Positions 48,027-55,942 of a stretch of 64,000 nucleotides of DNA are shown one piece after another. Made by a program: the position numbers and the translations under genes. The DNA lies in NCBI GenBank assembly GCA_945957365.1, contig CAMFKI010000002.1, positions 248,001-312,000 of the forward strand, read 5' to 3'. Within the stretch, counting starts at the first letter, position 1. Each line of letters opens with the position of its first letter. The notes under the pieces were generated by a model that was not told where the DNA came from, did not search any database, and was given only the letters and a program-made list of their open reading frames with translations. The DNA comes from an uncultured Alphaproteobacteria bacterium (lineage in GTDB: Bacteria; Pseudomonadota; Alphaproteobacteria; Rhizobiales; Aestuariivirgaceae).

Positions 48027-49076
48027 ATGCAGAAGGCACGAATCCTGTCGCTGGCGACCGCCGTGCCCGCGCATGTCATCAACCAGCGCGATGCGGCGCA
48101 TTTCGCGGCGCAGGCCTTTTCAGGGCGCTATCCGGATTTCGACAAGATCGCCGGCGTGTTCATGACATCCGGGATTCGCCAGCGCCACGCGGTGCAACCC
48201 ATCGACTGGTATCTGCAGCCGCTGGGCTGGCCCGAGCGCAGTGCCGCCTATCTGGCAGGCGCCTGCGCGCTGTTCGTCGACGCCGCGCAGCGCGCGCTTG
48301 ACCAGGCCGGCATGACGGCAGGCGAGATCGACACGGTGGTGACCGTGTCGTCGACCGGCGTGGCCACGCCCAGCATCGAGGCGCGGGTGGCCGGGGAGAT
48401 CGGCTTCCGGCCCGGCATCGAGCGCGTGCCGGTGTTCGGGCTCGGCTGCGCGGGCGGGGTTTCGGGATTGTCGATCGCCGCCCGGCTCGCGCAATCCAGG
48501 CCAGGTTCCAACGTGCTTCTGGTGGTGGTCGAAACCTGCACGCTGTCGTTCCGCATGGACCAGCTGACCAAGGCCAACATCGTGGCCACCGCCTTGTTCG
48601 GCGATGGCGCGGCGGCCCTCGTGCTGCGCGCCGAAGAGGGCGGTCTGGCGGAAGTCGAAACCGCGGCCCAGCATTGCTGGCCCGACACGCTCGACATCAT
48701 GGGCTGGTCGGTCGACCGCGAGGGCCTGGGCGTGATCTTCGACCGCTCCATCCCGCCCTTCGCCGAGACGGAATTCGGACCCGCGGCGATCGAAATGCTG
48801 GCGAGCAATGGCCTCAGCCTCGCCGAGATCGACCGCTTCGTCTGCCACCCCGGCGGCGCCAAGGTGGTGGTGGCGCTGGAGCGCGCCCTCGGCCTGCCGC
48901 AGGGCCTGCTGGCGGACGAGCGCGCGGTGCTGGCGGAGCATGGCAACATGTCCGCCCCCACGGTGTTCTTCGTGCTCGAGCGCGCGCTGCGGACGGGCCT
49001 GCCCACGCGTACCCTGCTCACCGCCATGGGGCCGGGCTTCAGCGCCAGCACCGCAACGCTGCTGGCCGCGGCATGA
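48027..49076 (+). CDS. Type III polyketide synthase (chalcone/stilbene synthase family)
   Basis: 349 residues. The thiolase fold has the catalytic triad at Cys141 (VFGLGCAGGVSGLS), His274 (FVCHPGGAKV) and Asn307 (EHGNMSAPT). SIEARVAGEIGFRPG and ATALFGDGAAALVL are typical of bacterial type III enzymes, which condense acyl-CoA with malonyl-CoA into alkylresorcinols, alkylpyrones or similar lipids. It overlaps the downstream ICMT-like methyltransferase gene (ATGA), a frequent partner. The product cannot be deduced. Confidence 0.95.
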   Translation: MQKARILSLATAVPAHVINQRDAAHFAAQAFSGRYPDFDKIAGVFMTSGIRQRHAVQPIDWYLQPLGWPERSAAYLAGACALFVDAAQRALDQAGMTAGEIDTVVTVSSTGVATPSIEARVAGEIGFRPGIERVPVFGLGCAGGVSGLSIAARLAQSRPGSNVLLVVVETCTLSFRMDQLTKANIVATALFGDGAAALVLRAEEGGLAEVETAAQHCWPDTLDIMGWSVDREGLGVIFDRSIPPFAETEFGPAAIEMLASNGLSLAEIDRFVCHPGGAKVVVALERALGLPQGLLADERAVLAEHGNMSAPTVFFVLERALRTGLPTRTLLTAMGPGFSASTATLLAAA

Positions 49077-49579
49077 CGCCCGCCGTCCTGCTGCTGGCGC
49101 TGGTGACGACGGAGAGGCTCGCCGAACTGTGGTGGGCGCGGCGCAACACGCAGCGGCTGATGGCGAAGGGAGCGCTGGAACATGCGCCGGGGCATTATCC
49201 GCTGATCGTGGCGCTGCATGCGGCGTGGCTGGCGGGACTGTGGATTCTCGGCTGGGACAGGCCCATCGTGGCCGGATGGCTGATCGTGTTCATCGCCCTG
49301 CAAGGGGCGCGGCTGTGGGTGCTGGCGACGCTGGGCGAGCGCTGGACCACGCGCATCATCGTGCTGCCCCACGCCGCGCTGGTGCGGCGCGGGCCCTATC
49401 GCTTCGTGTCGCATCCCAACTATCTCGTGGTGGCGGGCGAGATCGCGGTGCTGCCGCTGTGCCTCGGCCTGCCATGGTATGCCGCGGTCTTCTCGCTGGC
49501 CAATGCCGCGGTGCTGGCGATCCGCATCCGCGCCGAGAGCACGGCCCTTGCCGGTGCCGCGCGTGACCGCGAGGCCTGA
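49073..49579 (+). CDS. Isoprenylcysteine carboxyl methyltransferase (ICMT)-family membrane methyltransferase
   Basis: 168 residues with four or five hydrophobic helices. The C-terminal RRGPYRFVSHPNYLVVAGEIAVLPL is the ICMT/PEMT SAM-binding signature (RxPxxYxxHPxYL type), and a late Arg-Glu pair (RIRAESTAL) is also typical. It is translationally coupled to the type III PKS. Homologues beside such synthases O-methylate the polyketide lipid at the membrane. The MFS exporter gene starts within its last codons. Confidence 0.92.
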   Translation: MTPAVLLLALVTTERLAELWWARRNTQRLMAKGALEHAPGHYPLIVALHAAWLAGLWILGWDRPIVAGWLIVFIALQGARLWVLATLGERWTTRIIVLPHAALVRRGPYRFVSHPNYLVVAGEIAVLPLCLGLPWYAAVFSLANAAVLAIRIRAESTALAGAARDREA

Positions 49580-51098
49580 GGCGGCAGCGCCCCCTGCGGC
49601 ATCGGCCGCGACATGGCTGGGCTTTGCCATGATGTCGCTCGGCATGTTCATGGCGATCCTCGACATCCAGGTGGTGGCGACCTCGCTGCCGGCGATCCAG
49701 TCGGCCCTCGGCATCGCACCGGAGCTGATGAGCTGGATCCAGACCGCCTACCTGATCGCCGAGATCATCGCCATTCCACTGACCGGCTTCCTGACTAGGC
49801 TGCTCGGCATGCGGCTGCTCTTCGTCACCTCGATCTCGCTGTTCACGCTGGCTTCTGCCGGCTGTGCCGCGAGCAGCGGCTTTGCGGCGCTGATCGCCTG
49901 GCGCGCGCTGCAGGGCTTTGCCGGGGGCTCGCTCATTCCGGCGGTGTTCTCGGCGGTGTTCCTGCTGTTTCCGGCGAACCGCCAGGGCCTGGCCACGACC
50001 ATTGCCGGCGTGCTCGCGGTGCTGGCGCCCACCATCGGGCCGGTGGTCGGCGGCTGGATCACCGAGAGCTGGTCATGGCACATGCTGTTCCTCATCAACA
50101 TCGTGCCCGGCATGGTGGCGGCGGGCGCCGCCGCTGTCTTCCTGCCGCGTTCGCCCGTCCGGCCGGAAGAGTTGCGCCGCCTCGACCTCGTCGCACTGCT
50201 GCTGCTGGCCATGGCGCTCGCCGCCCTCGAGATCGGATTGAAGGAGGCGCCGGACCGCGGCTGGGCGTCGGGCGCGGTGGTGTCGCTCCTGGGGTTGAGC
50301 GCGCTTTCGGCCGCGGGCTTCATCGCGCGCTCGCTGCGTGGCAGCAGGCCGGTCGCTGACCTGCGGCTGTTCCGCGAGCGCAACTTCCTGGTGGGCTGCG
50401 TGCTGAGCTTCGCGCTCGGCACCGGTCTGTTCGGCTCGGTCTACCTGATGCCGGTGTTCCTCGCCTTCGTGCGCGGCCATGGCGCGCTCGAGATCGGCCG
50501 CATCATGCTGGTGACCGGCGCAACGCAGCTCCTGATGGCGCCCATTGCGGTGGCGCTCGACCGGCGCATGGACCCCCGCCTCCTGTCGGGCCTCGGCTTT
50601 CTCGCCTTCGGCATCGGGCTTGGGCTCAGCGCCTTCGCCACGCCGCAGACCGATTTCGACGCGATGTTCTGGCCACAGGTGCTGCGCGGCGCGGCCATCA
50701 TGTTCTGCCTGCTGCCGCCCACCAGGCTGGCGCTGGCGCTGCTGCCGGCGGAGCGCGTGCCCGACGCGAGCGGCCTGTTCAACCTGATGCGCAATCTTGG
50801 AGGCGCCATCGGCATCGCGCTCATCGACACGGTGATCTATGGCCGCGCGCCGCTGCATGGCGACCAGCTGCTGGCGCAGCTGAAGGCCGGCAACGCCGCG
50901 ACCGCCGGCTTCGTCGGCATCGCGCTCGACGATTTCGCCACGCTGTCGCAGGGCTCGATCGACGTCGACGCGCTGGGCGATCTGCAGGACAAGATGGAGA
51001 AGGCGGCGCTTGCCATGGCGGTGAACGATGCCTGGCTGATGCTGGCCGCGATCGCGCTGGCCGCGATCTTCGCACTGGCCGCGGCGCGCCGGCAGTAG
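49563..51098 (+). CDS. MFS drug/metabolite exporter (DHA2, EmrB/QacA-like)
   Basis: About 511 residues from a GTG at 49563, overlapping the methyltransferase gene by 17 bases. Fourteen hydrophobic segments fit the DHA2 family. Signatures are LDIQVVATSLPAIQSALG (motif D1-like), WRALQGFAGGSLIPAVFS, VLAPTIGPVVGGWITESWSWHMLFLINIVPG (motif C) and DASGLFNLMRNLGGAIGIAL. No ATG lies early enough to keep the first helix. It probably exports the product of the upstream polyketide synthase or a toxic compound. Confidence 0.9.
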   Translation: MTARPEAAAPPAASAATWLGFAMMSLGMFMAILDIQVVATSLPAIQSALGIAPELMSWIQTAYLIAEIIAIPLTGFLTRLLGMRLLFVTSISLFTLASAGCAASSGFAALIAWRALQGFAGGSLIPAVFSAVFLLFPANRQGLATTIAGVLAVLAPTIGPVVGGWITESWSWHMLFLINIVPGMVAAGAAAVFLPRSPVRPEELRRLDLVALLLLAMALAALEIGLKEAPDRGWASGAVVSLLGLSALSAAGFIARSLRGSRPVADLRLFRERNFLVGCVLSFALGTGLFGSVYLMPVFLAFVRGHGALEIGRIMLVTGATQLLMAPIAVALDRRMDPRLLSGLGFLAFGIGLGLSAFATPQTDFDAMFWPQVLRGAAIMFCLLPPTRLALALLPAERVPDASGLFNLMRNLGGAIGIALIDTVIYGRAPLHGDQLLAQLKAGNAATAGFVGIALDDFATLSQGSIDVDALGDLQDKMEKAALAMAVNDAWLMLAAIALAAIFALAAARRQ

Positions 51099-51116
51099 GA
51101 CCCGTCAGCTTCCGCT

Positions 51117-52052
51117 CTAGTCGAGACTGTGGATGGTGCTGACCGCGTGGGCCGCCTGGGTGATCACGCTGCCCGGCGCCACGCTGCGGGTGAGCCAAAC
51201 ATTGCCGCCGATGATCGAGCCCGCGCCGATGGTGATGCGGCCGAGGATGCTGGCGCCGGCGTGGATCACCACATTGTCCTCGACGACCGGATGGCGCAGC
51301 CTGCGCCGCTGCGGACCGCCGGCGGGCGTGATCTCGCTTTCGCCCAGCGTCACGCCCTGGTGCAGGCAGACATTCTCCCCGATCACCGCGGTCTCGCCGA
51401 TGACGATGCCCATGCCGCGGCTGGTGAAGAAGCCCTGACCGATGCGGGCGCCGGGATGGATGTCGATGCCGGTCGACGCATGGGCGAGGGCGGCGATGAT
51501 GCGCGCCACGAAGCGGGCGCCCAGCACGTGCAGCGCATGGGCCAGCCTGTGGTGGATGATGGCGCGCGAGCCCGGATGGCAGATCAGCACCTCGGCGAGG
51601 CTGTCGGCCGAGGCATCGCGGCGCTGGGCGGCGCGCAGATCGTTCACCAGCACGCCGCGGATCGCCGGCAGCTGTGCGGCGAAGCCCTTGATGATCGTCT
51701 CGGAGCGGCGCTGGACCTCGAGTGATGCGAGGCCCTTCGCGTCGAACTGAAGGCCGCGGCCGATCTGGTCGGACAGCCGTGCGAAGGCGGTGGCGAGCGT
51801 GTTGGTCACGAACAGGTCGACGCTGCCATGGGCGAGGCCATGTGGCCCCAGATGGGTCGGAAACAGCGAGGTGACGATGCCGTCGAGGATTTCCGCGATG
51901 GCCGTGGCCGAGGGCACCTCGGTCACCTTGCCACCCAGCCGGATATTGTGCGTGATGTCGCGCGAATGGCGCAGCTCGGCCACGATCGGTCCCAGATCGA
52001 GCTTGCCGGATTTCGCCCCCGGGGGACGCAACAGGGCGATCTTGCCTGACAT
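51117..52052 (-). CDS. Serine O-acetyltransferase-like protein with altered active site
   Basis: 311 residues. A helical N-terminal SAT domain (about 20-190) is followed by a left-handed beta-helix of hexapeptide repeats (IDIHPGARIGQG, GIVIGETAVIGENVCLHQGVTLG, VVIHAGASILGRITIGAGSIIGGNVWL). In EpsC/CysE the catalytic Asp-His sits in DHGTG or DHATG; here the same place reads TSRGMG, so Asp becomes Ser211 and His becomes Arg212. The other active-site residues, Asp197 and His254, are retained. Normal serine acetylation is therefore doubtful. GAGGGGAA precedes ATG 52052. It follows the small gene by 18 bp. Confidence 0.85.
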   Translation of the reverse strand: MSGKIALLRPPGAKSGKLDLGPIVAELRHSRDITHNIRLGGKVTEVPSATAIAEILDGIVTSLFPTHLGPHGLAHGSVDLFVTNTLATAFARLSDQIGRGLQFDAKGLASLEVQRRSETIIKGFAAQLPAIRGVLVNDLRAAQRRDASADSLAEVLICHPGSRAIIHHRLAHALHVLGARFVARIIAALAHASTGIDIHPGARIGQGFFTSRGMGIVIGETAVIGENVCLHQGVTLGESEITPAGGPQRRRLRHPVVEDNVVIHAGASILGRITIGAGSIIGGNVWLTRSVAPGSVITQAAHAVSTIHSLD

Positions 52053-52070
52053 GGATGTTCCCCTCGCCCT

Positions 52071-52265
52071 TTAGCCCCGCGGCTTGCCGCGGCCGGTGCG
52101 GCCATCGGTCTCGCCGAGGGCCCCATGATCGATGATCAGGGTGCTGATGAATTCGCCGCGCGCCCGGTCATCGGCCCTGGCCGTGCCACCGCCGACCTTG
52201 CCCTCGCGCTCGAAAGCGTCCTCGAAGCGGGCGAGCAGCTGCGCGAGAAATCCGTGAAGCGTCAT
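52071..52265 (-). CDS. Small hypothetical protein (64 aa) between LysR and acetyltransferase-like genes
   Basis: 64 residues (MTLHGFLAQLLARFEDAFEREG...). It sits 9 bp after the LysR stop and 18 bp before the acetyltransferase-like gene, all on one strand. TGAGGCAGC from the end of the LysR gene provides a plausible ribosome site. The N-terminal half is predicted amphipathic helix; the C-terminal half is Gly/Arg-rich. I recognise no family. Its context suggests a co-translated accessory protein of the acetyltransferase-like enzyme. Confidence 0.6.
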   Translation of the reverse strand: MTLHGFLAQLLARFEDAFEREGKVGGGTARADDRARGEFISTLIIDHGALGETDGRTGRGKPRG

Positions 52266-52274
52266 GATGCTGCC

Positions 52275-53204
52275 TCAGGCCACCGCCAGCCGGAATTCAT
52301 CCTCCTTGCCGGCCTCGGCGCGCAGCCAGTCGATGAAGTAGGACACCTTGGGCAGGTTGAGCTTGGGGCGCGGGGCCACGATGTAGTAGGCGAAGTCGAC
52401 CTTCACCGACGAGGTGAAGGGCTGGACGAGCCGGCCCTGGCGCAGGTCGCGCGCTGCGAGCGCCGTCTTGGCGAGCGCCACGCCGCGCCCGAGGGCCGCC
52501 GCCTCGATGACGAGGCTCGACTGGTTGAAGCGCGGACCCCGCGCCGAATCGATGTTGGGCGCGCCGGCGGCACTGAGCCACATTTCCCAGTTGGGGCAGG
52601 AGGGGTCGTTGTCCGGGCTGTCGTCGTGCAGCAGGGTTGCCTCGGTGAGGTCCGAGGGCAGGTAGAAGGGACCATGCCGCATCAGGTATTCCGGGCTGCA
52701 CACCGGCACCACGCTTTCGGCGAGGAGACGCTCCACCGCGACGTCCGAATAGCGCCCGGCGCCATAGCGGATGGCGATGTCGATGCCGTCTTTCACGAAG
52801 TCCGAGATCTGCATCGAGGCCGCGACGTGGACGTCGATCTCGGGATGCGCGGCGGCGAACAGCTCGAGCCGCGGCAGCAGCCACTTGGAGGCGAAGGAGG
52901 GGGCGACGCTGACCGACAGCACACCGGCCTCGCCGAGTGAATCGATCGCATCCATCGCCGCACCGAGCCGCGCGAAGCCTTCCCTGAGGTCACGCAGGCC
53001 GGCAGAGCCGGCATCGGTCAGCGCCAGGCCGCGGCCGTTGCGGATGAACAGCGGCAGACCGACATGCTCCTCGAGCAGCCTGATCTGGTGGCTGACCGCA
53101 GCGGGGGTGACCCGGAGTTCGGCCGCGGCCTGCGAAATGCTCATGTGCCGGGCCGCCACTTCGAAAGCGCGCAGGGCATTGAGGGGAGGGAGGGAGCGTC
53201 GCAT
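52275..53204 (-). CDS. LysR family transcriptional regulator (GcvA-like)
   Basis: 309 residues. An N-terminal winged helix-turn-helix (PPLNALRAFEVAARHMSISQAAAELRVTPAAVSHQIRLLEEHVGLPLFIRNGRGLALTDAG) is followed by a periplasmic-binding-protein-like effector domain (LSVSVAPSFASKWLLPRL, DIAIRYGAGRYSDVAVERLL). The wording of these motifs is that of the GcvA subgroup. It is the first gene of a three-gene unit with the small protein and acetyltransferase-like gene. A palindrome at 53215-53234, 10 bases upstream of its start, is a likely autoregulatory site. Confidence 0.94.
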   Translation of the reverse strand: MRRSLPPLNALRAFEVAARHMSISQAAAELRVTPAAVSHQIRLLEEHVGLPLFIRNGRGLALTDAGSAGLRDLREGFARLGAAMDAIDSLGEAGVLSVSVAPSFASKWLLPRLELFAAAHPEIDVHVAASMQISDFVKDGIDIAIRYGAGRYSDVAVERLLAESVVPVCSPEYLMRHGPFYLPSDLTEATLLHDDSPDNDPSCPNWEMWLSAAGAPNIDSARGPRFNQSSLVIEAAALGRGVALAKTALAARDLRQGRLVQPFTSSVKVDFAYYIVAPRPKLNLPKVSYFIDWLRAEAGKEDEFRLAVA

Positions 53205-53214
53205 TAATCACCCG

Positions 53215-53234
53215 CTAAATTGGTAGAGATTTAG
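53215..53234. promoter_or_regulatory. Candidate LysR-type operator
   Basis: CTAAATTGGTAGAGATTTAG is an inverted repeat (CTAAAT-N8-ATTTAG) directly upstream of the LysR-type gene. GcvA sites in enterobacteria contain a CTAAT core, which this resembles. Probable autoregulation of the LysR-small gene-acetyltransferase unit. Confidence 0.4.
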
Positions 53235-53300
53235 GAGTATCAGCTGAAGACCCGGATGGCAAGCGCAAAATGCACCTGCCGTCCGGCCCCGGGGAGCTCT

Positions 53301-53786
53301 CTAGGTGTCGCCGCGGCGCGCCGCCTCGATGGCGGCGATGTCGATCTTGCGCATCGTCATCATGGCGGCGAAGGCGCGCTTGGCCTCGGCGCCGCCGGCG
53401 GAGAGGGCATCGGTCAGGGCGCGCGGCGTGATCTGCCAGCACAGGCCCCAGCGGTCGCGGCACCAGCCGCAGGCACTCTCCTGACCGCCATTGCCGGTGA
53501 TGGCGTTCCAGTAGCGGTCGGTCTCTTCCTGGCTGTCGGTGGCGATCTGGAAGGAAAAGGCCTCGCTCGGCTTGAAGGCCGGCCCGCCGTTGAGGCCGAT
53601 GCAGCGCACGCCGGCGACGGTGAACTCCACCGTCAGCACGTCACCTGCCTTGCCGGCGGGATAGTCGGTGGGTGCGCGGTAGACAGCAAGAACTTCGCTG
53701 TCTGGAAAGGTCTCGGCATAGAAGCGGGCCGCCGCCTCGGCGTCCTTGTCGTACCACAGGCAGATCGTGTTCTTGGCCTTCGTCAT
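53301..53786 (-). CDS. VOC superfamily protein (PhnB/3-demethylubiquinone-methyltransferase-like)
   Basis: 161 residues. It begins KNTICLWYDKDAEAAARFYAETFPDSEVLAVYRAP, the hallmark of the 3-dmu-9_3-mt/PhnB glyoxalase-fold group. FKPSEAFSFQIATDSQEETDRYWNAI...CGWCRDRWGLCWQITP forms the second half. Members are dimeric VOC proteins; most are uncharacterised despite the methyltransferase name. It lies opposite the ArsR gene across a 140-bp gap and may belong to the same stress-response neighbourhood. Confidence 0.9.
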   Translation of the reverse strand: MTKAKNTICLWYDKDAEAAARFYAETFPDSEVLAVYRAPTDYPAGKAGDVLTVEFTVAGVRCIGLNGGPAFKPSEAFSFQIATDSQEETDRYWNAITGNGGQESACGWCRDRWGLCWQITPRALTDALSAGGAEAKRAFAAMMTMRKIDIAAIEAARRGDT

Positions 53787-53891
53787 GGGTCACTCGCATC
53801 GCTGGGGGTGCCGGTCCTGCCCCGCGAGCTTAGGGCAGCGCGCGGCATGCGCAATGCCGAAGGCTCGCAACGCGATTCCACCGGAGGGTGC

Positions 53892-53920
53892 TTGTTCAAC
53901 ATTACACCATATGGTGTAAT
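53892..53920 (+). promoter_or_regulatory. Promoter with perfect 20-bp operator for the ArsR-type gene
   Basis: ATTACACCATATGGTGTAAT (53901-53920) is a perfect palindrome. A TTGTTC (-35, 53892-53897) and TGTAAT (-10, 53915-53920) pair, 17 bases apart, overlaps it. Transcription would start at about the ATG at 53927, implying a leaderless mRNA. An ArsR repressor bound here would occlude the -10. Confidence 0.65.
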
Positions 53921-53926
53921 AAATAC

Positions 53927-54250
53927 ATGGACCAGCTCACCGACGTCTTCGCGGCCATGGCGCACCCCTCGCGGCGGGCCATCATGTCGCGCCTCGCCAA
54001 GGGCCCCGCCCGGTTTTCGGACGTAGCCCAGGACTTCGACACCGCCCTCAACGCCGTCACCAAGCACCTCAAGGTGATGGAGCGGGCAGGGCTGATCGAG
54101 CGCACGCGCAAGGGCCGCGAGGTGTTCATCTCGCTCCGCCCCGAGCCGATGCGCGAGGCCGCGGATTGGATCCACCGCTACGAGCAGTTCTGGACCGAGC
54201 GCCTCGATATTTTCCAGCAGCACTTCAAGGACAAAAGGGAGAAACACTGA
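53927..54250 (+). CDS. ArsR family transcriptional repressor
   Basis: 107 residues from ATG 53927 (MDQLTDVFAAMAHPSRRAIM). The winged helix (FSDVAQDFDTALNAVTKHLKVMERAGLIERTRKGREVFISL) is typical of the ArsR/SmtB fold. No metal-binding CxC motif is present, so it may sense an organic signal. An upstream in-frame ATG at 53888 would translate the operator and is less likely. It is the first of three overlapping genes with an SRPBCC protein and an MFS transporter; in such pairs ArsR commonly represses the whole unit. Confidence 0.93.
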   Translation: MDQLTDVFAAMAHPSRRAIMSRLAKGPARFSDVAQDFDTALNAVTKHLKVMERAGLIERTRKGREVFISLRPEPMREAADWIHRYEQFWTERLDIFQQHFKDKREKH

Positions 54251-54684
54251 TGGACCATGCCCGCAACAGCTTGGAAATCAGGATCGAACGCAGCATCGCC
54301 GCCACACCCGAGGCGGCCTATGCGGCCTGGCTCGACCCCAAGGTTCCCGGAACGCCCTGGAATGCCGCCGCCAAGGCCATCTATGATGCCAAGGTCGATG
54401 GCCTGTTCTATCTGCGGATGGGCGAGACGGCGCATTACGGCCGGTTCACCCGCCTCGCGCCCGGCGCCGAAATCCAGCACACCTGGATGTCGCCCTATAC
54501 CGAGGGCCAGGAATCGCTGGTCACCGTCAGCTTCGCCAAGCAGGGCCACGACACGCTGATGACGCTGGTCCACACCGGGCTTCCCGACAACGAGAGGGGC
54601 CTCGCCCACCAGAAGGGCTGGACCTTCTTCATGGACGGCTTCCCGCAGCACTTCGCGCCAGGCGGGGCCGGCCATGCCGGGTGA
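54250..54684 (+). CDS. SRPBCC/AHSA1 (START-like) domain protein
   Basis: 144 residues. It starts ARNSLEIRIERSIAATPEAAYAAWLDPK, the usual opening of AHSA1/polyketide cyclase-like proteins. The rest (MGETAHYGRFTRLAPGAEIQHTWMSPYTEGQESLVTVSFAKQGHDTLMTLVHTGLPD) completes the hydrophobic-cavity fold. The TGATG overlap with the ArsR gene implies translational coupling. ArsR-AHSA1 pairs are widespread, with the SRPBCC partner presumed to bind a small hydrophobic ligand. The ligand is unknown. Confidence 0.92.
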   Translation: MDHARNSLEIRIERSIAATPEAAYAAWLDPKVPGTPWNAAAKAIYDAKVDGLFYLRMGETAHYGRFTRLAPGAEIQHTWMSPYTEGQESLVTVSFAKQGHDTLMTLVHTGLPDNERGLAHQKGWTFFMDGFPQHFAPGGAGHAG

Positions 54685-55894
54685 GCGCTATCGCTGGGTG
54701 ATCGTGGCGGCGGGCGGCGTCATCGGCTGCGTGGCCATCGGCTGCATGTTCTCGCTGCCCGTCTTCATCATTCCCATCGCCGCGGCGACCGGCTGGTCGC
54801 GCACCGGGATCTCCGGCGCCATGACCATCGCCTTCCTCGCCATGGCGGTGGGCAGCATGGGCTGGGGCATGCTGACCGACCGCATCGGGCCGCGCGCCGT
54901 CGTGATGACCGGAGCGGTGCTGCTGAGCGCCAGCCTCTATGGCCTGAGCTTCGTCACCTCGCTCGCGGCCTACCAGGCGATCTACGGCATCCTCATCGGC
55001 GGCTCGATGGCGGCCTTCTTCGCGCCGCTGATGGCAACCGTCACCGGCTGGTTCGACACCCACCGCAGCCTCGCGGTGTCGCTGGTCTCGGCCGGCATGG
55101 GCATGGCGCCGGTCACCATGTCGCCGCTCGCCGCCTATCTCATCGCCCATCACGACTGGCGCAGCACCTACCAGATCATGGCGGTGATCGCCGCAGTCGT
55201 GCTGTTCCCGCTGGCGCTGCTCATCCGCCGCCCGCCGGCGCTTGCGGGCGGCGCCGTGCCGACCGCGTCCGACGCCCCGGGCCAGCAGGCGATGTCAACG
55301 CGCGACGCGCTGCTGTCCGCGCCCTTCATCGTACTCGCCCTCACCAACTTCTTCTGCTGCGCCACCCATTCGGGCCCGATCTTCCACACCGTCAGCTATG
55401 CCATTTCCTGCGGCATACCGGCGATGACGGCGGTGACGATCTACAGTGTCGAGGGCATCGCCGGCATGGCCGGGCGGCTGGGCTTCGGCGTGCTCGCCGA
55501 CCGGTTCGGCGCCAAGATGCTGCTGGTGACCGGCCTCCTGGTGCAGGCCTTCGGGGCGCTGGGCTATTTCTATGCCCATGACCTTGCCGCCTTCTACTCG
55601 GTGGCGGCGGTGTTCGGCTTCGTCTACGCCGGCACCATGCCGCTCTATGCGGTGCTGGCGCGCGAGAACTTCCCGCTGCGCCTGATGGGCACGATCATCG
55701 GCGGCACCTCGATGGCAGGGAGCCTCGGCATGGCCACGGGCCCGCTGTTCGGCGGCTGGATCTTCGACACCACGGGCGATTACGGCTGGCTCTACATCGC
55801 CTCCTTCGGCATGGGCATCGGCGCCTTCCTGATCGCCATGCTGTTCCGGCCGTTCCCGCAGGCGCTGGGCCAAGGGGTGGCGGCCCGTTCCTAG
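54674..55894 (+). CDS. MFS transporter (OFA/monocarboxylate-like)
   Basis: 406 residues with twelve hydrophobic helices. The N-terminal half has MAVGSMGWGMLTDRIGPRAVVMTGAVLLSASLYG (MFS motif A) and the C-terminal half FGVLADRFGAKMLLVTGLLVQAFGALGYF. It belongs to the group that resembles monocarboxylate or oxalate/formate antiporters. It overlaps the SRPBCC gene by 11 bases and so is controlled by the ArsR promoter. The substrate is unknown. Confidence 0.93.
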   Translation: MPGERYRWVIVAAGGVIGCVAIGCMFSLPVFIIPIAAATGWSRTGISGAMTIAFLAMAVGSMGWGMLTDRIGPRAVVMTGAVLLSASLYGLSFVTSLAAYQAIYGILIGGSMAAFFAPLMATVTGWFDTHRSLAVSLVSAGMGMAPVTMSPLAAYLIAHHDWRSTYQIMAVIAAVVLFPLALLIRRPPALAGGAVPTASDAPGQQAMSTRDALLSAPFIVLALTNFFCCATHSGPIFHTVSYAISCGIPAMTAVTIYSVEGIAGMAGRLGFGVLADRFGAKMLLVTGLLVQAFGALGYFYAHDLAAFYSVAAVFGFVYAGTMPLYAVLARENFPLRLMGTIIGGTSMAGSLGMATGPLFGGWIFDTTGDYGWLYIASFGMGIGAFLIAMLFRPFPQALGQGVAARS

Positions 55895-55942
55895 GCCGCT
55901 TCCTTCACAACCTGCAGCCGCACGTTGCCCGGCATCTGGCCG

